Assembly (NCBI GenBank): GCA_013824045.1 | Contig: PNND01000348.1 | Coordinates: 1 to 7,656, forward strand | Source: Rhodobacter sp. | GTDB lineage: Bacteria > Pseudomonadota > Alphaproteobacteria > Rhodobacterales > Rhodobacteraceae | Reading direction: 5' to 3' | DNA length: 7,656 nt | Shown: positions 1 through 6,120 of the stretch, piece after piece | Layout of the letters: each line of letters starts with the position of its first letter | Numbering within the stretch: the stretch's first letter is position 1 | The notes under the pieces: model-generated | What the model was told of the DNA's origin: nothing | Seen by the model: only the letters and a program-made list of their open reading frames with translations | Databases searched by the model: none | Program-made: the position numbers and the translations under genes

Positions 1-294
1 CCCAACGGTGCCGTTTCCATCCGCATGCCCGAAAGCGCGCGGTCGGATGACCACGACACGCACACGAAAACCTCCACCATCCGCGTCCACCGCGTGGGCC
101 AACCTGATGAAGATCTCAGCATGGCCGACGAACCCGGCCATCAAGAGCTGTGCGAACGCGAACAGGCCTACATGGCCCGAGCCATCATCGAAGACATCGA
201 CCTGACCCGCCACATGGAAGACGCGGTCCAGTCCCTCGCCATCTGCCTTGCCGCCGACGAAAGCGTCCGGTCCGGCCAGCCCGTCAAACTGTAA
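1..294 (+). CDS. C-terminal fragment of a probable Gfo/Idh/MocA-family oxidoreductase
   Basis: The reading frame is open from base 1 and ends with TAA at 292-294, so only the last 97 residues are present; the ATG at 25 is probably internal. The visible part has a charged Asp/His-rich stretch, then a helical tail with EQAYMARAIIEDIDLTRHME followed by AVQSLAICLAADESVRSGQP. This resembles the end of Gfo/Idh/MocA dehydrogenases, where a family-typical region near residues 'D..AV.SL.I..AA..S.R.G.PV.L' closes the C-terminal domain. Such enzymes oxidise or epimerise sugars and polyols with NAD(P) in the cytoplasm and are often encoded beside sugar ABC transporters. The next gene here is exactly such a transporter ATPase, 11 bases away. 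The Rossmann fold and catalytic residues lie outside the window, so the substrate cannot be named and the family call rests on the tail and context. Confidence 0.62.
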   Translation, partial: PNGAVSIRMPESARSDDHDTHTKTSTIRVHRVGQPDEDLSMADEPGHQELCEREQAYMARAIIEDIDLTRHMEDAVQSLAICLAADESVRSGQPVKL

Positions 295-299
295 AGGGG
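294..299 (+). promoter_or_regulatory. Ribosome binding site deciding the start of the sugar ABC ATPase
   Basis: AAGGGG overlaps the last base of the upstream TAA stop and stands 6 bases before the ATG at 306. The reading frame stays open upstream to an ATG at 150, but that extension runs through the preceding gene in another frame and has no family resemblance. The motif plus the MalK-like N-terminus right after 306 fixes the start. Confidence 0.75.
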
Positions 300-305
300 C
301 CTCCC

Positions 306-1304
<999 letters not shown>

Positions 1305-1459
1305 CCCCGTATCTCGCCCCTGATTGAGTCATTTTCGCCATATGCAGGGCATCACCGCCCGCATTGCGCATGAGATGGTTCGAAAAGTGCTGGAATTCAC
1401 GGGGAATTGAGGCTATGCATTTTTGCAAGGCCCACCAAAAGGGCCAATCAAGAGCGGTG

Positions 1460-1478
1460 CGCCGGCACATTTCCGGCG
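1460..1478 (+). promoter_or_regulatory. Short hairpin in the adhesin mRNA leader, just upstream of the ribosome binding site
   Basis: CGCCGG at 1460-1465 pairs with CCGGCG at 1473-1478 around the loop CACATTT. The 6-base all-GC stem ends three bases before the purine-rich ribosome binding region (GAGGCGGAG, 1482-1490). It could influence ribosome access or mRNA stability. In a GC-rich genome a stem this short also arises by chance, so a function is only a possibility. Confidence 0.3.
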
Positions 1479-1481
1479 GTT

Positions 1482-1490
1482 GAGGCGGAG
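1482..1490 (+). promoter_or_regulatory. Ribosome binding site of the adhesin gene
   Basis: GAGGCGGAG precedes the ATG at 1499 by 8 bases, with an AT-rich spacer (TATATAGT). It supports starting the protein at 1499, where the BapA-type prefix domain begins directly. Confidence 0.7.
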
Positions 1491-1498
1491 TATATAGT

Positions 1499-4400
1499 AT
1501 GAGTTCGGCGATTGATTTCGCCGTCCGCACAGCAGCGGGCGGCACGACTTATGGCAATGTGGCAGGCCCCGGCGAAAGCACATTCATCCAGTCCGGATTG
1601 GGCGACAGCCTTTCCCTGAACCTCAGCCCGCAAAGCGTGATCGGCTACACACGCAGTGGCAATGATCTGGTCATCGAACTGTCCGATGGCCGCCAGATCA
1701 CAGTGGCAGACTGGTTCGATGCCCCGGTCGACAACCCCAACACGCTCTACCTGTCCAGCAATGGCATGGTGACAGAGGTGCAGCTTACCGATCCGGGCGA
1801 TGGCCTGCTGGTGGCCAACTTCTCGCTCGCCGCCGGCAATGAAAAGTGGAGCCCGCTTGACGACCTTCGCTTCGATGAAGGCGATCCGGTCGTTACCCTC
1901 GCCGGAACCGGCGAAGATGATCCTGCAGGGATGGGCATCTTTGCCCCTGCGCTTCTGGGCTGGGGCGGGGCAGGGCTGGGCGCTGCGGCGTTGGTCGGCG
2001 GTGGTCTGCTGATCGGTGGTGGCGGTGGCGGCGGCGGTGGTGGCCCGACCTATACGCGAACGATTGATGGTGCCGGCACCAGCACCACGATCACCACCAA
2101 CACGGCCCAACCGACGATCACCGTGAACGGCACCGGCATCCCCGGCGACAGTGTGGCCGTCACCATCGGCAACCAGACCCAGACGGTCACCGTCACCCCC
2201 GAAGGCACGTGGACAGCAGGCTTTTCCGGCCCCACCCTGCCTGCCGATGGCACGCATACGGCCACCGCAGTCTTTACCGGCGGCGGCACTACTGCCACGC
2301 TTACCGGTGGCGGCTTCATCATCGACATGACCCCGCCGCCCGTTGCCGCCACTGATGGCGTGCAATCTACGGGCGATATCGAAAATCTCGCTGAATACGG
2401 CAATGGCGTCACGATCGGTGGCACCACCGAACCCGGCGCCACGGTGAATGTCACTCTTGGCACGCCCGGGGCAGCCGATGCAGTTACCCGCCCCGCGACA
2501 GTCAACCCCGATGGCAGCTGGACGATCACCTTCACCCCGCAGGAAATCGCAGGTGGAGAACGCACTCAGGCGGTGACAATCGTCGCGACCGATCCCCTCG
2601 GCAACACGCGCAGCATCACCGAAACCATTGTCCTCGATACCATCGCCCCGCCGCTCGGCCTGAACACCGTGGCCGGCGACAACCTCGTCAATCGCAGCGA
2701 AAGCCAATCGGCCATCGTGATCGGGGGCACTGCCACGCCCAACACGACCGTCACCCTCGCTATCGAAGATATCGCCGGAACGGTCACCCGCCCGGTGGAT
2801 GCCAATGGCAACTGGTCGTATGAATTGCCCCCCGGCACCTTCCCACCCGGCACCTATACCCGCACCATCACCGCCACCACGATGGACGCTGCCGAAAACC
2901 CGACCACGGTCACCCGCACTGTGAACATCGACACCGAGATGTCGGTCGCCATCAATCCGGGTGCCTTTGCCGACGACAACGTGGTGAACCTTGCGGAATC
3001 GAACGGCAGCCTCACCCTATCCGGCACCGTCGCCCGCGATGCCACGCGGGTAGAGGTGCAGTGGCTCGGCCAGCCCCTCCCCGCCACATTGAACGGTGAT
3101 GGCACATGGTCTGTCCAGTTTCCCGCTGGCGCCGCTGGCGCGATCACCCGCGACAGCACGATCACCGTCACGGCATGGGATGCCGCAGACAACCGCGAAA
3201 CCGCCACCCGCCCTGTCCGGATCGATCTGGAAACAACGCTGAACGTGGAACAAAACCCCGTCGGCACCGACACCACCCTGTCGGGCAGCGAACGCGCCGC
3301 CGGCTTCACCCTTGATGGCGAAGGCGAGCCGGGTGCGCGGGTTTACCTCAACCTCAACGGCACGGAACACGGCCCCGCCACTGTGGGCGGGGATGGCAGA
3401 TGGTCCTACATCTTCAGCCCGGCCTCTCTGGCAGGGCTGACCGATGCGCAGGGCGGCACGATCACCGCCTATGCCATCGATGCCGCCGGAAACCGCAGCC
3501 CGACAGAGACCCGCACCTTCACCGTCGATACCACAGTTGGCAATTTCACCTTCGTCGCGCCAGACCTGAACGGCGCCGTCAATGACGGCCCGCGCGATCC
3601 ATCCGTCCTCAACGCGGTGGAACGCAACGCTGGGGTCGTGGTCGAAGGCACCGTTGAACCCGGCGCATCCGTCCGGATCACGGTGTCGGGCACCAACTGG
3701 TCCACCACCATCCCTGCGGATCAGACGATGGGCGGCACATGGCGCCTGACCCTGCCGCGCGAGGCGTTGCCCGAAGGGGCGGCAACCTCGGCCACCATCA
3801 CCGCCACGGCGACCGATCGGCTCGGCAACACCTCCCTGCCGCAGGAACGCACCATCGCCATCGACACGGTAGTTGCTGATTTCAACGCAGGCGACATCCG
3901 CCTTGGCACCGGCTCTGACAACATCCTGAACGCCGTCGAACATGGCGGCGGTTTGCTGGTTTCCGGCCGGGCAGAGGTCGGGTCCACCGTCAACGTCACG
4001 GTCAACGGCCACAGCCGCAGCGTGCTTGTGGGCGACAGCGGGCAATGGTCCGTGACCTTCACCCCCGATCAGATCCCCACCGGGGAACGCGGGAACATCC
4101 CCGTTCTCGTCTCGGCCACAGACAGCGCCGGCAATGTCAGCGGGCCGCACACTGTCACCTTCGCGGTCGATACCATCGCCCCGAACACGCCCGAGGTTCT
4201 TCGTACCGAAGATTTCGCCGGGGGTTACAGTGCGATCACCACAACCAACACCAATGACACCTATCGCTTCCATCGGGTGGACAGCACAGGTGCCGCCACG
4301 CCCATCCTCGCAGACGAAAGCCTCACTAACCGCGGCGAAGATCGGTTCGATTTCCGCACCGATATTCCCGATGGCAGCTACCTCGTCATCAACACCCGCG

Positions 4401-4747
4401 ACAGTGCCGGGAATGAGGCGAATACGCTCTTCATCAAGAACACCGCTACCGGTGTGGCGGTCGATCTGGGCCGCGACGGTCTGGAAAGCTTTGATCTGTC
4501 GGCTATCGACCTGACCCGCGCGCCTGATGCGCGGCTTTCGATCACCGAAGATCAACTGCGCGCGCTTACCGGCCCCGATCAGACGCTGGTCATCAAAGGC
4601 GAGGCGACGGATCAGATCACCCTGTCCAACGTCACCAACGTCCAGCAGAACGTCACCGTCAACGGCGCGGTCTATGACATCTACACTTTGGGCTCTGCGG
4701 GTGCGCAAGTGCTGCTTGAGGATGACCTGACCCGAACGGTGATCTGA
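1499..4747 (+). CDS. BapA-type secreted adhesin with bacterial Ig-like repeats, type I secretion substrate
   Basis: The 1082-residue protein is predicted to be exported by the secretion genes that follow and to act at the cell surface in adhesion or biofilm formation. Residues 1-100 match the BapA/Bap prefix-like domain: AIDFAVR start, a serine-rich strand region, then GNDLVIELSDGRQITVADWF at 54-73. Residues 148-172 form a hydrophobic Ala/Gly/Leu segment, followed by ten glycines (173-182). From about 183 to 894 come seven Ig-like units of roughly 95-110 residues, then one divergent unit to about 982. Units open with '(D)N.(V/L)N..E' and close with 'ATD..GN' plus a '.(V/I)DT' linker. Residues 983-1082 resemble the C-terminal domain of large type I-secreted adhesins (ESFDLSAIDL, LSITEDQLRAL, YDIYTLGSAGAQVLLEDD). 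There is no Sec signal, no cysteine, only three lysines, and no RTX GGxGxDxxx repeats. It is small for the family. The secretion signal and surface role are inferred from family and operon context. Confidence 0.87.
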   Translation: MSSAIDFAVRTAAGGTTYGNVAGPGESTFIQSGLGDSLSLNLSPQSVIGYTRSGNDLVIELSDGRQITVADWFDAPVDNPNTLYLSSNGMVTEVQLTDPGDGLLVANFSLAAGNEKWSPLDDLRFDEGDPVVTLAGTGEDDPAGMGIFAPALLGWGGAGLGAAALVGGGLLIGGGGGGGGGGPTYTRTIDGAGTSTTITTNTAQPTITVNGTGIPGDSVAVTIGNQTQTVTVTPEGTWTAGFSGPTLPADGTHTATAVFTGGGTTATLTGGGFIIDMTPPPVAATDGVQSTGDIENLAEYGNGVTIGGTTEPGATVNVTLGTPGAADAVTRPATVNPDGSWTITFTPQEIAGGERTQAVTIVATDPLGNTRSITETIVLDTIAPPLGLNTVAGDNLVNRSESQSAIVIGGTATPNTTVTLAIEDIAGTVTRPVDANGNWSYELPPGTFPPGTYTRTITATTMDAAENPTTVTRTVNIDTEMSVAINPGAFADDNVVNLAESNGSLTLSGTVARDATRVEVQWLGQPLPATLNGDGTWSVQFPAGAAGAITRDSTITVTAWDAADNRETATRPVRIDLETTLNVEQNPVGTDTTLSGSERAAGFTLDGEGEPGARVYLNLNGTEHGPATVGGDGRWSYIFSPASLAGLTDAQGGTITAYAIDAAGNRSPTETRTFTVDTTVGNFTFVAPDLNGAVNDGPRDPSVLNAVERNAGVVVEGTVEPGASVRITVSGTNWSTTIPADQTMGGTWRLTLPREALPEGAATSATITATATDRLGNTSLPQERTIAIDTVVADFNAGDIRLGTGSDNILNAVEHGGGLLVSGRAEVGSTVNVTVNGHSRSVLVGDSGQWSVTFTPDQIPTGERGNIPVLVSATDSAGNVSGPHTVTFAVDTIAPNTPEVLRTEDFAGGYSAITTTNTNDTYRFHRVDSTGAATPILADESLTNRGEDRFDFRTDIPDGSYLVINTRDSAGNEANTLFIKNTATGVAVDLGRDGLESFDLSAIDLTRAPDARLSITEDQLRALTGPDQTLVIKGEATDQITLSNVTNVQQNVTVNGAVYDIYTLGSAGAQVLLEDDLTRTVI
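2015..2044 (+). repeat. GGN triplet run encoding ten consecutive glycines
   Basis: Ten GGT/GGC codons in a row encode residues 173-182 of the adhesin, directly after the hydrophobic segment and before the first Ig-like unit. The mixed third bases argue that the amino acid run, not just the DNA tract, is maintained. It is a likely flexible linker. The tract could also vary in length by slippage. Confidence 0.85.
2045..4180 (+). repeat. Tandem bacterial Ig-like repeats within the adhesin (about seven units)
   Basis: The units are recognisable at protein level but divergent at DNA level. Opening motifs fall near residues 295, 395, 494, 593, 703 and 809 of the protein, a spacing of 100, 99, 99, 110 and 106 residues. 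The first unit (about 183-279) lacks this opening motif. Closing motifs are variants of ATDxxGN: TDPLGN, MDAAEN, WDAADN, IDAAGN, TDRLGN, TDSAGN. Each closing motif is followed by a short strand ending in a 'DT'-like linker (IVLDT, VNIDT, FTVDT, IAIDT, FAVDT). This is the architecture of stacked Big_3-like domains that make a stalk. Confidence 0.82.
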
Positions 4748-4754
4748 AGGCAGG
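4747..4754 (+). promoter_or_regulatory. Ribosome binding site of the outer-membrane factor gene
   Basis: AAGGCAGG overlaps the last base of the adhesin stop codon (TGA, 4745-4747) and lies 4 bases before the ATG at 4759. Its position supports translation of the second gene from the same transcript as the adhesin. Confidence 0.6.
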
Positions 4755-4758
4755 CGCA

Positions 4759-6120
4759 ATGATCCCCCCGCGCCGCCAAACCCCATCGGCCAGAGCGGCA
4801 CCGCTCCTCCTTCCTCGTGCCGTTTCCGGGGCGCTTCTGGCCGTGGCGGTGCTGCTTTCCGGGTGTCAGGGCGGGTTGCAGCCGCCCTCGATGCTGGCCT
4901 TCGGCCGGGGCCACGCCCCCGCCGATCCCGCCCTTCGCCAGCGTCTTGCCCCGGAAAGCGGCACCGCCGCCTCTCCCGTCATCGCCGATCTTGCAGCGCG
5001 TCGGTCTATCCTGCCGCCGGGCAGCGCCTATGCCCGCGTTGCCGACGCGGTCCTTGCCGCCAATCCCGGCGCCGATGCCGCCGAACTGGGCCTTGCCCGC
5101 CTGCGGGCCGAGGCGGCCTCGCGCAACGGCTGGCCCACAATCGCTCCGGCGGTCACGCTTAACAGCCTTGCCGGACTGGCGGCGCAACTGGTGATCGACC
5201 AGCCCCTACTGGATCATGGCCGCCGTCAGGCCGAACGCGCCCGCGCTGCAGCCGAGGTGGACCTCGCCGCCGTCACCCTCGCCACCCGCCAGAACGCCCG
5301 CATCCACGAAGGGCTATCGCTCTATCTCACCGCCGAACAGGCCCGCGCGCAATCGGCCATCGCCGCCCGCGCTGCCACCCGCCTCTCCGCCCTGCATGAC
5401 ATCGTGCAGGCCCGCATCGACGGCGGCCTGTCCGACCGCAGCGAAGCCCAGATCATCGCCCAGACCATGGCCGAAATGCAGGCCACGCTGGCCGCCGACA
5501 CGCAAGCCCGCACGCAGGCGCTGGCCGATCTTGCCGCTCTCACCGGCCACACCCCGCCCGCAGATCTGACAGGCACCCACCCCCTGCCTGCCGCGCCGCA
5601 GACCGATGCGCTCTCGGTCCTCAAGGCGCAGGCCGATGGCAACAAGGCGCTGGCCGAGGCGCGGATCACCCGCGCCAATGCCCTGCCGGGGCTGTCGGCC
5701 AATGCAACGCTCTCCGAAGACGGCCTCACCCCCGGCCTTGGCCTTGGCGGTGTCCGGCTTGGCCTTGGCAGCCCCGCCACCCTTGCCGCCGCCGACGCCA
5801 CCCCCGATCTCGTCGCCCGCCAGACCGCCGAACAACGCCAGACCGCCGACCGCCGCCGCACCGAACTGCAAGGCCGCATCGACCAGCTGCGCACCCGGCA
5901 ATTGCAGGGTGAATCCGTCCTGCGCCAGACGCTCGACAACCTTGATCTCTACGTCGAACAGTACAGCATCGGCCGCCGCAGCCTGACCGATCTCACCGCA
6001 CAAACCGCCGCCGCCGCCCGGCTGGAGCGGGATCAGGCCGCCTTCCCCTATGAAATCGCGCGCTTGGAGCTGGAGCTTGCCCGCGATATCGGCGCGCTGG
6101 TCGACGGGGGCAGGCTGTGA
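4759..6120 (+). CDS. TolC/OprM-type outer-membrane factor of the type I secretion system, predicted lipoprotein
   Basis: This 453-residue protein is the likely outer-membrane channel through which the adhesin leaves the cell. The N-terminus has arginines, a hydrophobic stretch (residues 20-33) and a lipobox LLSGC ending at Cys36, so signal peptidase II cleavage and lipid attachment are predicted. After a Pro/Ala-rich region (about 40-85), two outer-membrane efflux repeats follow at about 91-262 and 283-447. Both are long Ala/Gln/Arg-rich helices. Family-like features are QPLLDHGRRQAERA at 148-161 (compare Q.L.D.G.R) and YSIGRRSLTDL at 402-412 (compare the TolC-family Y..G..s..dLl). The regions between helix pairs are short, so the beta-barrel parts look minimal. 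It begins 11 bases after the adhesin stop and ends in a 4-base overlap with the permease/ATPase, which indicates one operon. A drug-efflux role is possible in this family but is disfavoured by the neighbours. Confidence 0.86.
   Translation: MIPPRRQTPSARAAPLLLPRAVSGALLAVAVLLSGCQGGLQPPSMLAFGRGHAPADPALRQRLAPESGTAASPVIADLAARRSILPPGSAYARVADAVLAANPGADAAELGLARLRAEAASRNGWPTIAPAVTLNSLAGLAAQLVIDQPLLDHGRRQAERARAAAEVDLAAVTLATRQNARIHEGLSLYLTAEQARAQSAIAARAATRLSALHDIVQARIDGGLSDRSEAQIIAQTMAEMQATLAADTQARTQALADLAALTGHTPPADLTGTHPLPAAPQTDALSVLKAQADGNKALAEARITRANALPGLSANATLSEDGLTPGLGLGGVRLGLGSPATLAAADATPDLVARQTAEQRQTADRRRTELQGRIDQLRTRQLQGESVLRQTLDNLDLYVEQYSIGRRSLTDLTAQTAAAARLERDQAAFPYEIARLELELARDIGALVDGGRL

Larger units (their letters stand above)
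1305..1498 (+). other. Intergenic region and probable leader/promoter zone of the adhesin operon
   Basis: This gap divides the sugar operon from the adhesin operon and is locally more AT-rich than its surroundings (about 1370-1430). It holds several short inverted repeats: TGCA-TTTT-TGCA at 1416-1427, GGCCC/GGGCC with a 7-base loop at 1429-1445, and CGCCGG/CCGGCG with a 7-base loop at 1460-1478. GGAATT occurs twice, at 1392-1397 and 1403-1408. I see no GC-rich hairpin followed by a T-run after the ABC ATPase stop, and no -35/-10 pair good enough to call. A promoter for the adhesin operon is inferred here from the gap and the change of function, not read from a motif. Confidence 0.5.

Noticed and set aside
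150..305. N-terminal extension of the ABC ATPase from an ATG at 150.
   Set aside because: The extension is Arg/Pro/His-rich, out of frame with the overlapping dehydrogenase gene, and absent from the family. The ribosome binding site at 294-299 points to 306.
1429..1445. GGCCC/GGGCC hairpin as a terminator of the sugar operon.
   Set aside because: The stem is only five base pairs and no T-run follows on the + strand. It also lies more than 120 bases beyond the ABC ATPase stop.
1471..1499. TTCCGG and TATAGT 17 bases apart as a possible promoter.
   Set aside because: The -10-like box would abut the ATG, so the transcript would begin inside the coding sequence and lose the good ribosome binding site at 1482-1490.
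1529..1540. TAAG at residues 11-14 of the adhesin, resembling the site cut by LapG-type proteases in LapA.
   Set aside because: In LapA the cleaved motif lies about 100 residues in, inside a retention module of different sequence. Here it sits at the very start of a BapA-type prefix domain, where 'AAG'-like residues seem a normal variation. No LapG or LapD gene is visible.
1999..4744. RTX-type calcium-binding nonapeptide repeats in the adhesin.
   Set aside because: Glycine-rich stretches exist, but no tandem GGxGxDxxx units are found; the polyglycine run is a linker and the rest are Ig-like units.
3017..4801. A long antisense open frame of 594 codons opposite the adhesin, and another of 419 codons at 1448-2707.
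   Set aside because: Long antisense frames are expected opposite GC-rich genes with biased third positions. The translations are low-complexity (Gly/Ala/Arg/Asp-rich), show no domain, and lie opposite a well-supported gene.
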